A stretch of DNA of 32,882 bases from an uncultured Clostridia bacterium (GCA_946618395.1 CAMOLD010000003.1:1-32882), one strand, 5' to 3'. Counted from the stretch's first letter, positions 8,222 to 15,634 are shown. The notes: generated from the letters alone by a model not told the origin. A program made the numbers and translations.

Positions 8222-9241
8222 TTATCTCCCTCCTTTTTTGTTGGAATTGTTGTCGTTCAACAGTTCGGGAATTCCCGGCTTGGGCAGGGGCATTTCCAGC
8301 TGTTCCCCTTCGCTCTTTTGCGGTTCCGGATCGGTGTTTGAGCGGTTGATGAGTTGCTCCAAGCGCTCCTGGAAGAGCTTTTTGGATTCCTCGCGGCGGC
8401 GGCGCAAATAAAGCTCGCCGGCAAGATAGGTCATCAAAATATCCTCCAGCATTTCGCGGTCAACACCGCGCAAAAGTTTGCCCTCCTGCGCAACCGAAAC
8501 CTTTCCGGTTTGCTCGGAAACCACAACAACCAGCGAGTCACTGACCTCACTGATACCAACGGCGGCGCGGTGACGCGTTCCCAAATTGCCAAAGTTGATG
8601 TTGTTCTTTGCGGAAGGAAGCACAACGCTTGCCGCATAAATGCGGAAATCCCGAATGACCACGGCGCCGTCATGAAGCGGCGCTTTATCAAAGAAGATGC
8701 TGGTAAGCATATGCGAAGTGATTCTTGCGTCGACCAGTTTGCCGGACTCAATATATTCGCCAAGCTTGGTCAGACCTTCAAAAACGATGAGCGCACCGGT
8801 TTGATTTTCGGACATTTCAAAAACGGCGTTCAGAGTTTGCTGCGTAACCTCTTTTGCAAGCGGATACAGCTTTTTGGGCAATGTATCGCTCCGCGGCGCA
8901 AACAAGCGCGAGTTTGCAATCCGTTCCAAAGCGTCCCGGATTTCGGGCTGGAACAGCACAACAACGCAAAGGAAGAAGACCCCTGCCGCCAAACGGATCA
9001 AGAATGTCAGCGCCGGCATGTGGAAGGCGGATACAACCAGGCTCAAAATAACAACGATCACCAAGCCCAAAAGCACCCGGCCGGCACGTCTTGCCTTTGC
9101 AAAACGATACAGCGCATAGAGCAAAAAAGTAAGTATTAAAATATCGACAAGATCGTAGGGCCCGAAATAACGAAACGGATCTACGATTTTATCCATGACA
9201 AACGTGCGGATGATATTCCAAAGCCGTTCAAAGAATGACAT
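8222..9241 (-). CDS. cdaA: diadenylate cyclase CdaA (c-di-AMP synthase)
   Basis: The 339-residue membrane enzyme condenses two ATP into c-di-AMP, which controls potassium and osmolyte uptake and cell-wall homeostasis. It has three hydrophobic segments near residues 31-46, 55-72 and 76-97, then the DAC (DisA_N) domain with the catalytic motifs DGA (191-193) and GTRHRAA (221-227), both intact. An upstream in-frame ATG at 9367 would add 42 residues, but it overlaps the promoter; the ATG at 9241 has a strong GGAGGGG site and the expected family N-terminus. Oddly, residues 281-339 form a charged, proline-rich C-terminal tail, making the protein about 65 residues longer than B. subtilis CdaA (273). 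It is the first gene of the seven-gene transcript; glmM, the usual third gene of the cdaA-cdaR cluster, is not here. Confidence 0.95.
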   Translation of the reverse strand: MSFFERLWNIIRTFVMDKIVDPFRYFGPYDLVDILILTFLLYALYRFAKARRAGRVLLGLVIVVILSLVVSAFHMPALTFLIRLAAGVFFLCVVVLFQPEIRDALERIANSRLFAPRSDTLPKKLYPLAKEVTQQTLNAVFEMSENQTGALIVFEGLTKLGEYIESGKLVDARITSHMLTSIFFDKAPLHDGAVVIRDFRIYAASVVLPSAKNNINFGNLGTRHRAAVGISEVSDSLVVVVSEQTGKVSVAQEGKLLRGVDREMLEDILMTYLAGELYLRRRREESKKLFQERLEQLINRSNTDPEPQKSEGEQLEMPLPKPGIPELLNDNNSNKKGGR

Positions 9242-9293
9242 AATTCCCCTCCGTCCGAAAAATGCGATTGAGTCAAAATGGCTATACAAAGAT

Positions 9294-9322
9294 ATTATAT
9301 CATAGTTAATTCTATTTTCCAA
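9294..9322 (-). promoter_or_regulatory. sigma-A-type promoter for the cdaA-hemZ operon
   Basis: Read on the minus strand: -35 TTGGAA (9317-9322), a 17-base spacer, and a perfect -10 TATAAT (9294-9299) with an extended TG element. It lies about 50 bases upstream of the chosen cdaA start and inside the longer alternative open frame, which supports the shorter start. Confidence 0.85.
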
Positions 9323-9351
9323 TAGCTTTTTTGAAAAAAAGCAAAAATTTG

Positions 9352-9388
9352 TTGAAAAAAAGGACAAGCCCTTGCCGGTTTGCCCTTT
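9352..9388 (-). terminator. Rho-independent terminator after pncB
   Basis: On the minus strand a 9-bp stem (arms 9380-9388 and 9359-9367, one G-U pair) with a 12-base loop is followed by a run of seven U residues. It ends the pncB transcript just ahead of the cdaA promoter. Confidence 0.85.
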
Positions 9389-9404
9389 TGATTTCAGCTT
9401 TTGA

Positions 9405-10868
9405 TTATTTCTCGGGTTTCCAAACGCCCTTATTCAAAAGCATATTCTGTTTGAGTTTCCAAAGTTTTTCGGAAAGGTCAACGTAGTAGTTATGCGGATT
9501 GTTGAAGCGGCGGACCTCGTCCCACATTCCCTCAATTTCGGCTTTGCAACGGGCGCGGATATCTTCAAGCGCCGGGAGCTTGTAAACCTGTTTGCCGCCT
9601 TGAAAAACCGGAACCATCAGCTCGGTTGCCGTATAGTTTTCCAAAATTTTGCGTTTCCAGACGTGTTCGGGGTCAAAAAGCTCAATCGGTTGGGTGTCAT
9701 CAACCGTTTCGTCATGCAGGCAGATCAGATCTGCCTCGGCTTTCCCGGTGTCTCTGCCGCGCAAACGGTAAATCTTTTTGAAATGCGGCGTTGTGATTTT
9801 GCCGACGTTTTCGCTGATCTTGATTTTGGGAATGATCCGCCCGGATTCGTCCTCAACGGCGCAAAGCTTGTAAACGCCGCCGAAAACGGGATCGCTCTTG
9901 GATGTAATCAACCGCTCGCCAACGCCGAAAGCGTCCACACAGGCGCCCTGGCGGATCAGTTCGCGGATCAGGTATTCGTCCAGCGAGTTGGAAATGATGA
10001 TTTTGCATTCCGTCCAGCCGGCGTCGTCCAGCATTTTGCGAACTTTTTGGGTCAGATAGGTAATATCGCCGGAGTCAATGCGGATTCCGCAACGGGTAAT
10101 GCCCAGCGGTTTGAGAACCTTGTTAAAGGCTTTGATGGCGTTGGGAATGCCGGATTCCACCACGTTATACGTATCCACCAAAAGCGTTGCGTTGCTGGGA
10201 TAAATTTTACAATAGGATTCAAATGCCTCGTATTCGCTATCAAACATTTGCACCCAGGAATGCGCCATCGTTCCTCCGGCGGGAACGCCGTAAACCTCAT
10301 CGCTGATGGTGCAGGCGGTGGACCCGCAACCGCCAATATAAGCTGCACGCGCGCCCAGAATGGCGGCGTCGGCACCCTGCGCGCGACGGGAGCCGAACTC
10401 ACTAACCGCCCTGCCCTTGGAAGCGCGCGTAATTCTTGCGGCTTTGGTCGCAATAAGCGACTGGTGATTGAGCATCATCAAAATATAGGTCTCCACAAAC
10501 TGCGCCTGAATGGCGGTGGCGCGCACCGTTAAAAGCGGCTCGCCGGGAAAAACCACCGTTCCTTCCGGAATTGCCCAAATGTCGCCGGTGAAATGGAAGT
10601 TGGCAAGATATTGCAAAAACTCCTCGGAAAAGCATTTTTTGGAGCGCAGATAGGCAATATCGTCTTCGTCAAAGCGCAGGTTGTTGATATACTCAACAAT
10701 CTGCTCCAACCCGGCAAAAACGGCAAAACCGCCGTTATCGGGATTCTGGCGGTAAAAAGCGTCAAAATAGACGATTTTATCTTTCATTCCCTTTGCAAAA
10801 TATCCGTTGCCCATGGTGAGCTCGTAAAAATCGCAAAGCATGGTCAGGTTGCGGGAAATATCTTTCAT
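9405..10868 (-). CDS. pncB: nicotinate phosphoribosyltransferase
   Basis: The 487-residue protein makes nicotinate mononucleotide from nicotinate and PRPP with ATP, the entry step of NAD salvage. Evidence is the family N-terminus (LTMLCDFYELTMGNGYF), the segment EFGSRRAQG with residues contacting the phosphoribosyl group, and the IRIDSGDITYL motif typical of the PncB/NAMPT fold. Length matches the Firmicutes PncB2-like group (about 480-490). The start at 10868 is preceded by GGAGGG at good distance. It is monocistronic by context: its own promoter at 10910-10938 and a strong terminator at 9352-9388 isolate it from sigG upstream and cdaA downstream. Confidence 0.95.
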   Translation of the reverse strand: MKDISRNLTMLCDFYELTMGNGYFAKGMKDKIVYFDAFYRQNPDNGGFAVFAGLEQIVEYINNLRFDEDDIAYLRSKKCFSEEFLQYLANFHFTGDIWAIPEGTVVFPGEPLLTVRATAIQAQFVETYILMMLNHQSLIATKAARITRASKGRAVSEFGSRRAQGADAAILGARAAYIGGCGSTACTISDEVYGVPAGGTMAHSWVQMFDSEYEAFESYCKIYPSNATLLVDTYNVVESGIPNAIKAFNKVLKPLGITRCGIRIDSGDITYLTQKVRKMLDDAGWTECKIIISNSLDEYLIRELIRQGACVDAFGVGERLITSKSDPVFGGVYKLCAVEDESGRIIPKIKISENVGKITTPHFKKIYRLRGRDTGKAEADLICLHDETVDDTQPIELFDPEHVWKRKILENYTATELMVPVFQGGKQVYKLPALEDIRARCKAEIEGMWDEVRRFNNPHNYYVDLSEKLWKLKQNMLLNKGVWKPEK

Positions 10869-10909
10869 GTTCTGTCCCTCCGGGAAATTCTGTTGTGTAT
10901 TTCCGTATT

Positions 10910-10938
10910 ATTTTAGCACAATTTCTCTTTTTTTGCAA
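10910..10938 (-). promoter_or_regulatory. sigma-A-type promoter for pncB
   Basis: Minus strand: -35 TTGCAA (10933-10938), 17-base spacer, -10 TAAAAT (10910-10915) with an extended TG. It lies about 40 bases upstream of the pncB start. Confidence 0.78.
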
Positions 10939-10955
10939 GTTATTTTGGAAAATAG

Positions 10956-10985
10956 ATAAGAAAAGGAGCTTTTGAAAGCCCCTTT
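10956..10985 (-). terminator. Rho-independent terminator after sigG
   Basis: Minus-strand hairpin with 10-bp arms at 10976-10985 and 10962-10971 (one G-U pair), a 4-base loop, then UUUUCUUAU. It lies 11 bases past the sigG stop codon. Confidence 0.8.
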
Positions 10986-10996
10986 CCCGATTCTGA

Positions 10997-11770
10997 TTAC
11001 AATTCTTTTCGGATTTTTTCCAGCGCGGCTTTTTCCAGGCGTGAGACCTGCGCTTGCGAAATGCCGATTTCCCCGGCAATTTCCATTTGCGTTTTATTGG
11101 CATAAAAGCGCAGTTGAATAATCTTTTTTTCGCGCTCCGAGAGCTTGTTGACCGCCTCGCGCAACACCATGTTTTCCAGCCATGCCTCGTCGCCACCCGA
11201 GGTGTCCGAAAGCTGATCCATCAAATAAAGCGCGTCGCCGCTATCGTTATAGACCGGCTCGTAGAGCGAGATTGGCTCCACAATCGCCTCCATGGCGCGC
11301 AGGACGGCTTCCCGCTTTTCCCCCATCCGCTCGGCAATCTCCTCCACGGTTGGCTCGCGCTCTTTTTGGGCAATCAATTCCTCGCGCGTTTGCAGCGCGC
11401 GGTAGGCAAGCTCCCGCACCGATCGGCTGACGCGAATGGCATTGTTATCGCGCAAATAGCGGCGGATCTCGCCAATGATCATGGGCACGGCATAGGTGGA
11501 AAATTTGACGTCCATATCCATATTGAAATGGTCCACCGCTTTGACCAGCCCGATGCACCCGACCTGAAACAAATCCTCCATGCTCTCGCGCCTGCCGGAA
11601 AACCGCTGAATGATGGAAAGCACCAGCCGCAAATTCCCATAAATCAAATCTTTTCTTGCGGTTTCGTCCCCCTCCCGGGCGCGGCGCAAAAGTTCGGTTT
11701 TTTCCTCCTCGGTCAGCACTTTGAGATCGGAGGTGTTGATTCCACAAATTTCCACTTTGAAGCGATACAT
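10997..11770 (-). CDS. sigG: RNA polymerase forespore-specific sigma factor G
   Basis: The 257-residue protein is a sigma-70 family factor that directs late forespore transcription (SASPs, gpr, germination genes). The N-terminus KVEICGINTSDLKVL is diagnostic of SigG rather than SigF, SigE or SigK. Region 2 (LFQVGCIGLVKAVDHFNMDMDVKFSTYAVPMI-type core), IIGEIRRYLRDNN, and the region 4 helix-turn-helix GISQAQVSRLEKAALEKIR are all intact. The start has AAGGAGC at good spacing. In many Firmicutes sigG lies beside spoIIGA-sigE; here it stands alone between the SPFH gene and pncB, with its own putative forespore-type promoter and a terminator. Its presence is strong evidence that the host sporulates. 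Confidence 0.96.
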   Translation of the reverse strand: MYRFKVEICGINTSDLKVLTEEEKTELLRRAREGDETARKDLIYGNLRLVLSIIQRFSGRRESMEDLFQVGCIGLVKAVDHFNMDMDVKFSTYAVPMIIGEIRRYLRDNNAIRVSRSVRELAYRALQTREELIAQKEREPTVEEIAERMGEKREAVLRAMEAIVEPISLYEPVYNDSGDALYLMDQLSDTSGGDEAWLENMVLREAVNKLSEREKKIIQLRFYANKTQMEIAGEIGISQAQVSRLEKAALEKIRKEL

Positions 11771-11798
11771 TCTTTGCTCCTTTTTTCGTATTCAAAGA

Positions 11799-11830
11799 AA
11801 GTATTGCCGAAGTTGGAAATGCTTTATTCA
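11799..11830 (-). promoter_or_regulatory. candidate sigma-G/sigma-F promoter of sigG
   Basis: Minus strand: TGAATAA (11824-11830), 18-base spacer ending in GGC, then AATACTT (11799-11805). This resembles the sigma-G pattern (GHATR, 17-18 bases, CATnnTA) with mismatches. Autoregulation of sigG is known in B. subtilis; the assignment here is inference. Confidence 0.45.
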
Positions 11831-11861
11831 GTTTGGAACCGACCAGTTTTTGACAGCAAAA

Positions 11862-11886
11862 TCGCCGCGGCAAAATGCCGCGGCGA
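11862..11886 (-). terminator. GC-rich perfect hairpin, likely terminator after the SPFH gene
   Basis: An 11-bp perfect inverted repeat (11862-11872 and 11876-11886) with a 3-base loop lies about 35 bases beyond the SPFH stop codon. The following minus-strand sequence AUUUUGCUGUC is a weak U-tract. It separates the nfeD-SPFH pair from sigG. Confidence 0.6.
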
Positions 11887-11921
11887 ATGCAATATTTTAT
11901 GGTTTTTACCGAGAAAAACAG

Positions 11922-12866
11922 TTATTTTGACGATTTTTTACCCGTATCTGCAACCGCTTCTTTCACACCGGCGATCAGAGAGGTGACGTTTTGAATTTCG
12001 GAAGGAATGATGATTTTGGTGGATTGACCGTCCGCCGCTTTTTCAAACGCTTCCAGGCTGCGCAAAGCGATTGCCGCGTTGCTTGGGGACGCCTCGTTGA
12101 TCATGCGGATACCTTCGGCGGTTGCCTTTTGCACAGCGAGGATTGCCTCGGCTTCGCCTTCCGCCTCGCGGATCTTGGCCTCTTTGTTTGCCTCGGCTTT
12201 CAGAATTTGCGACTGTTTTTCAGCCTCGGCTTGCAGAATCAGCGATTCTTTTTTACCTTGCGCCACCAAAATGGTGGAGTTCTTTTCACCTTCGGCGCGC
12301 AGAATTGCCTCGCGGCGTTCGCGCTCGGCTTTCATTTGCTTTTCCATTGCGTCCTGAATTTCCTTGGGCGGAATGATGTTTTTCAGCTCCACACGGTTGA
12401 CCTTGATGCCCCAGGGGTCGGTCGCCTCGTCCAAAATGGCGCGCATTTTGGTATTGATGATGTCGCGCGAGGTCAGCGTGTTATCCAGTTCCAGTTCACC
12501 AATGATGTTACGCAGGGTGGTTGCCGTCAGGTTTTCAATTGCCGTCATCGGCGTGGTATGACCGTAGGCATACAATTTGCAGTCGGTGATTTGGAAGAAG
12601 ACGACGGTATCAATCTGCATTCGGACGTTATCTTTTGTGATAACCGGCTGTGGGGGAAAATCGGCAACCTGCTCCATCAGGTTGATCTTCTTTGCAATGC
12701 GTTCAATGAACGGAATCTTCCAGTGAAGGCCGGTCTTCCAGGTCTGGTGATAGGCGCCGAGGCGCTCTACAACATACGCCTGTGATTGCGGCACAATGTT
12801 AATGTTTGCAATTACTATAATCAAAAGTAATACGGCAATAACGATTCCTGCAATAATAAACGGCAT
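11922..12866 (-). CDS. SPFH/band 7 (stomatin-like) membrane protein
   Basis: The 314-residue protein has an N-terminal hydrophobic anchor (about residues 3-25), a band 7/SPFH domain (PQSQAYVVERLGAYHQTW to the WGIKVNRVELKNI segment), then a long alanine/glutamate-rich coiled coil (about 175-255, repeated AEAEKQ/EANKEA units) and a C-terminal SNAAIALRSLEAF segment. This matches prokaryotic stomatin (slipin/QmcA) proteins, which form membrane-bound multimeric cages and organise membrane microdomains. It lies 32 bases downstream of an NfeD gene, its classical partner. The ATG at 12866 has an AAGGAG site. It is not HflK or HflC by context. All segments look complete. Confidence 0.92.
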   Translation of the reverse strand: MPFIIAGIVIAVLLLIIVIANINIVPQSQAYVVERLGAYHQTWKTGLHWKIPFIERIAKKINLMEQVADFPPQPVITKDNVRMQIDTVVFFQITDCKLYAYGHTTPMTAIENLTATTLRNIIGELELDNTLTSRDIINTKMRAILDEATDPWGIKVNRVELKNIIPPKEIQDAMEKQMKAERERREAILRAEGEKNSTILVAQGKKESLILQAEAEKQSQILKAEANKEAKIREAEGEAEAILAVQKATAEGIRMINEASPSNAAIALRSLEAFEKAADGQSTKIIIPSEIQNVTSLIAGVKEAVADTGKKSSK

Positions 12867-12898
12867 GATAATTTCTCCTTTTTATAAGTATTTTTTTG

Positions 12899-13357
12899 TT
12901 ATGCGTCTTTTTGAAGGTCGCAAATCAGTTTAACGCCCTGAATCTCCCGAATGACAACAACCGATCCGGCGGGGATTTCTTCTCCGGTTGCCGAACGCGC
13001 CGTCCAGACAAGTCCGGCGATCTTCACGCTCCCGGTCTCGGAAATGTTGTTGATTGGCTCCTGAACAATTCCTGTTTTTCCAATCAAACTGTCGGCATTC
13101 AGGTTCGCTTTGCGAAGGTCCAGCTTCTTTTTGACCAGCGTCCGCCCAACGGCGAGAAGTAGGATGGAAAGCCCCAGAAAAACGATCAGCTGGATCCAGA
13201 ATGTTTTGACAAACGGCGAAAGAATCATGGCAACCAGCGCGCTGGGCGCAAACCAGCAGGAAACCAGTTCGGCTGTCAAAGCCTCAACAATTAAAGACAG
13301 CACCGCAATGGTTGCCCAAAAGATGAACGCCCCGTTTTGAATTAAAAATCCTTTCAT
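12899..13357 (-). CDS. short NfeD-family membrane protein
   Basis: The 152-residue protein has two to three hydrophobic segments (about residues 9-30, 38-50 and 53-71) followed by a basic linker and a C-terminal beta-rich NfeD OB-fold (about 85-150, from LIGKTGIVQEPINN to the end). It lacks the N-terminal ClpP-like serine protease domain of long NfeD proteins, so it is the short (NfeD1b-like) class, which partners with SPFH proteins. The start at 13357 has an AAAGGAGG site and follows a strong promoter. With the SPFH gene 32 bases downstream it forms a two-gene operon, probably acting together in membrane microdomain maintenance. Confidence 0.9.
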   Translation of the reverse strand: MKGFLIQNGAFIFWATIAVLSLIVEALTAELVSCWFAPSALVAMILSPFVKTFWIQLIVFLGLSILLLAVGRTLVKKKLDLRKANLNADSLIGKTGIVQEPINNISETGSVKIAGLVWTARSATGEEIPAGSVVVIREIQGVKLICDLQKDA

Positions 13358-13385
13358 TAAAATCCCTCCTTTCTCTTACAAGAAA

Positions 13386-13414
13386 ATTATACCACATTTT
13401 ACGCGCCATTCCAA
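13386..13414 (-). promoter_or_regulatory. sigma-A-type promoter for nfeD-SPFH
   Basis: Minus strand: -35 TTGGAA (13409-13414), 17-base spacer, perfect -10 TATAAT (13386-13391) with extended TG. An A/T-rich block (13425-13448) sits just upstream of the -35, as an UP element would. It diverges from the riboswitch promoter. Confidence 0.85.
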
Positions 13415-13424
13415 GATGTTTTTC

Positions 13425-13448
13425 AAAAATTTTTCTTTTTTTAGAAAA
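13425..13448. repeat. 24-base A/T-tract element, copy near nfeD promoter
   Basis: This block matches 28566-28589 at 23 of 24 positions. Both copies lie about 10 bases upstream of a minus-strand -35 box, so a shared UP-element role is plausible. Low sequence complexity weakens the significance. Confidence 0.5.
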
Positions 13449-13454
13449 TAATAG

Positions 13455-13482
13455 TTGACAAAGGAAATTTTTTGATTATACT
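13455..13482 (+). promoter_or_regulatory. sigma-A-type promoter for the lysine-riboswitch transcript
   Basis: A perfect -35 TTGACA (13455-13460), a 16-base spacer and -10 TATACT (13477-13482). The predicted transcript begins about 20 bases before the aptamer. Confidence 0.8.
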
Positions 13483-13504
13483 ATTTCTTGTCGAAAGCAA
13501 ATTT

Positions 13505-13675
13505 CGGCAAAAGATAGAGGTTGCAAATTCAATCAGTAGCGCGAAAAACGCACGAAGAAGCGCGCGCAAAAGGTGAATTTGCCGAAATCCGACTTCCCGT
13601 CTTCGCGGGCTTCGGGTTGGGGCATGACGAAACACGCCATGAACTGTCACAAGCAATTGTGGAGCGCTATCAAAA
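13505..13675 (+). promoter_or_regulatory. lysine riboswitch (L-box) aptamer
   Basis: The leader follows the L-box consensus closely: AAGATAGAGG at the 5' side, the AGTA motif, AAAAGGTGAATTTGCCGAA, then ACTGTCAC and TGTGGAGCGCTATC at the 3' side. Helices can be drawn: P1 GATAG/CTATC (13513-13517 with 13667-13671), P2 GCAAATTC/GAATTTGC (13523-13530 with 13575-13582), a P3 with CCCG/CGGG, a P4 with GGCATG/CGCCATG, and a P5 with CACAA/TTGTG. Lysine binding is known to favour premature termination in Firmicutes L-boxes, and a terminator follows here, so the downstream transporter should be repressed by lysine. Confidence 0.93.
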
Positions 13676-13724
13676 TACATCTTTTTTTGTATTTTAACGC
13701 CTCCATCGGAGGCGTTTTTATTTT
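13672..13724 (+). terminator. riboswitch expression platform: hairpin plus Rho-independent terminator
   Basis: Directly after the aptamer is an 8-bp A/U hairpin (13672-13679 with 13688-13695). Then comes a strong terminator with a 9-bp stem (13696-13704 with 13708-13716), a 3-base loop and a U-rich run to 13724. The gene's AGGAGG site begins immediately after, so control is most likely by transcription termination. The antiterminator pairing was not modelled. Confidence 0.88.
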
Positions 13725-13741
13725 AAGGAGGTTTATTCTTT

Positions 13742-15511
13742 ATGTCAAAAACAAGGAAAATCGTTCTTGCCGCCTTCCTTGCAGTCATCGTTGTTCTGAT
13801 GATTATTGCGGTAACGACAAAAGGCATTGACAAAATTGTCACCTGCGCCGATTGTCAAGGAACAGGCGAAGCAGAATGCGGCGAGTGCGAAGGAACAGGT
13901 GAGGTTGAAAACGAAGAAACAAAAGCCATTGAAACTTGTTCCGAATGCGAAGGAACCGGAATTGTTGACTGCGAAACCTGCGAAGGAACAGGAAAAACCA
14001 TCGGTAGTGCCTGGGCGCTCTTGCCGCCGCTGGTTGCAATTGCTCTGGCGCTGATTACCAAAGAGGTTTACAGTTCCCTGTTTGCCGGTATTGCATCCGC
14101 CGTCATTTTGGCGGCCAAGTTCAATCCGGTGCGCACAGCCGACGGCTTGAACGGCGGATTCATTTCCAGCCTTGCCGATGAATGGGACGTTGGTATTCTC
14201 ATCTTCCTGGTCTTGTTGGGAATTGTCGTTGTGATGATCAACAAAGCTGGCGGGTCTATCGCCTTTGGCGAATGGGCAAGCAAACACGTCAAAACCCGCG
14301 TCGGAGCGCAGCTTGCAACCTTTGTTCTCGGCGTTTTGATTTTTGTGGACGACTATTTCAACTGCCTGACCGTTGGTTCGGTCATGCGCCCCATTTCGGA
14401 TAACCATAAAATCTCCCGCGCAAAACTTGCCTATCTGATTGACGCAACGGCTGCACCGGTTTGTATGATTGCTCCGGTATCCTCCTGGGCGGCGGCGGTT
14501 GCCGGCGTTGCAACTGCGTTGGGAATGAACGGTATTCTGTTGTTCGTCAAAGCCATTCCCTACAACTATTATTCGCTTTTGACCATTGTTATGATCATCA
14601 CCATTTCGCTGATGAAATTTGACTTTGGTCCCATGAAGCGCCATGAGCTGAATGCTTTGAACGGTGATCTGTTCACCGAGGGTGATCGGAATGAAACCGA
14701 GTTCAAAACCGAGGCAACCGGAAACGGCAAAATGATTGATTTGCTCCTGCCCGTCGGCGTTCTGATTCTCTGCTGCATTCTCGGCATGGTCTATACGGGC
14801 GGTCTGTTCTCGGGCGAGGGCGTCAGCTTTGTGCAGGCGTTTGCAGATAGCAATGCCTCGATCGGCCTCTCATTGGGCGCTTTGATTGCCGTCCTCTTTA
14901 CAATGATTTACCTGATTGCACGTAAAAAGGTAACCTTTAAAGAAGCCATGGATTCCATTCCAAAAGGATTTACGGCAATGGTTCCTCCAATTCTCATTCT
15001 AACGTTTGCCTGGACGTTGAATGGTGCAACCGGCGCTTTGGGCGCGAAACACTTTGTTTATACGCTGATGAGCGGTTCTGCTGCAGGGCTGCAGATCTTC
15101 CTGCCGGCAATCATCTTTGCCGTTGCGCTCTTCCTGGCATTCTCTACCGGAACCTCCTGGGGAACCTTCGGCATCCTGATTCCGATTGTGGTTGCCGTTT
15201 TCCCGGCAAACAGCCAGCTGCTCATCATCGGCATCTCCGCTTGCCTTGCCGGCGCCGTTTGCGGCGACCACTGCTCCCCCATTTCGGATACCACCATCAT
15301 GGCATCCGCCGGCGCGCAATGCAACCATGTCAACCACGTTTCCACCCAGCTTCCCTATGCATTAACGGTTGCGGGCGTTTCCTTCGTCTGCTTCATTCTT
15401 GCAGGGTTGATTAAGAACTGGATCATCATGCTTCCCATTTCCATTGCGCTGATGGTTGGCACGCTCTTCTTAATCAAATTCATCACGCAAAAGATGAAAA
15501 AAGTAGATTAA
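13742..15511 (+). CDS. NhaC-family transporter with N-terminal DnaJ-type zinc module, probable lysine transporter
   Basis: The 589-residue protein starts with a basic tip and membrane helix (about residues 6-26). It then carries four CxxCxGTG motifs: Cys35/38, Cys46/49, Cys66/69 and Cys77/80, each followed by QGTG or EGTG. This is the zinc-binding pattern of the DnaJ central domain, in a compact acidic form. From residue 89 (SAWALLPPLVAIALALITKE) a typical NhaC-superfamily transporter begins, with DDYFNCLTVGSVMRPI, APVSSWAAAVAG and GDHCSPISDTTIMAS motifs. NhaC-family members behind lysine riboswitches have been predicted to be lysine transporters (the LysW group); the L-box just upstream supports that here over Na+/H+ exchange. 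By the positive-inside rule the cysteine module would lie outside the membrane. The AGGAGG site fits the ATG. Confidence 0.93.
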   Translation: MSKTRKIVLAAFLAVIVVLMIIAVTTKGIDKIVTCADCQGTGEAECGECEGTGEVENEETKAIETCSECEGTGIVDCETCEGTGKTIGSAWALLPPLVAIALALITKEVYSSLFAGIASAVILAAKFNPVRTADGLNGGFISSLADEWDVGILIFLVLLGIVVVMINKAGGSIAFGEWASKHVKTRVGAQLATFVLGVLIFVDDYFNCLTVGSVMRPISDNHKISRAKLAYLIDATAAPVCMIAPVSSWAAAVAGVATALGMNGILLFVKAIPYNYYSLLTIVMIITISLMKFDFGPMKRHELNALNGDLFTEGDRNETEFKTEATGNGKMIDLLLPVGVLILCCILGMVYTGGLFSGEGVSFVQAFADSNASIGLSLGALIAVLFTMIYLIARKKVTFKEAMDSIPKGFTAMVPPILILTFAWTLNGATGALGAKHFVYTLMSGSAAGLQIFLPAIIFAVALFLAFSTGTSWGTFGILIPIVVAVFPANSQLLIIGISACLAGAVCGDHCSPISDTTIMASAGAQCNHVNHVSTQLPYALTVAGVSFVCFILAGLIKNWIIMLPISIALMVGTLFLIKFITQKMKKVD

Positions 15512-15519
15512 AAACTTAA

Positions 15520-15543
15520 TTTTTGCGGTATTTTCCGCAAAAA
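15520..15543 (-). repeat. hairpin containing dispersed 15-base word (copy 2)
   Basis: A 9-bp perfect inverted repeat (15520-15528 and 15535-15543) just after the transporter gene. Its minus strand at 15535-15521 is an exact copy of GAAAATACCGCAAAA. Confidence 0.75.
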
Positions 15544-15563
15544 GTGGCTATTGAACACTTGCC

Positions 15564-15598
15564 GGGGCAATTCCGATTTTCGGAATTGCCCCTTTTTT
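15564..15598 (+). terminator. Rho-independent terminator after the NhaC-family gene
   Basis: A 13-bp perfect stem (15564-15576 with 15580-15592), a 3-base loop, then six U residues. This is the strongest terminator in the window and isolates the riboswitch transcript from the next operon. Confidence 0.93.
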
Positions 15599-15634
15599 GA
15601 TTTTTGACTTTTTTCATTTTTTTCCGTTTTCCTC

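Noticed and set aside
9242-9367. Longer CdaA start
   Set aside because: It would place the -10 and -35 boxes inside the coding region and lacks the family N-terminus.
13745-14644. minus-strand open frame opposite the transporter
   Set aside because: It is the antisense of the CxxC repeats and membrane helices, giving asparagine-rich and glycine-rich sequence without family features.
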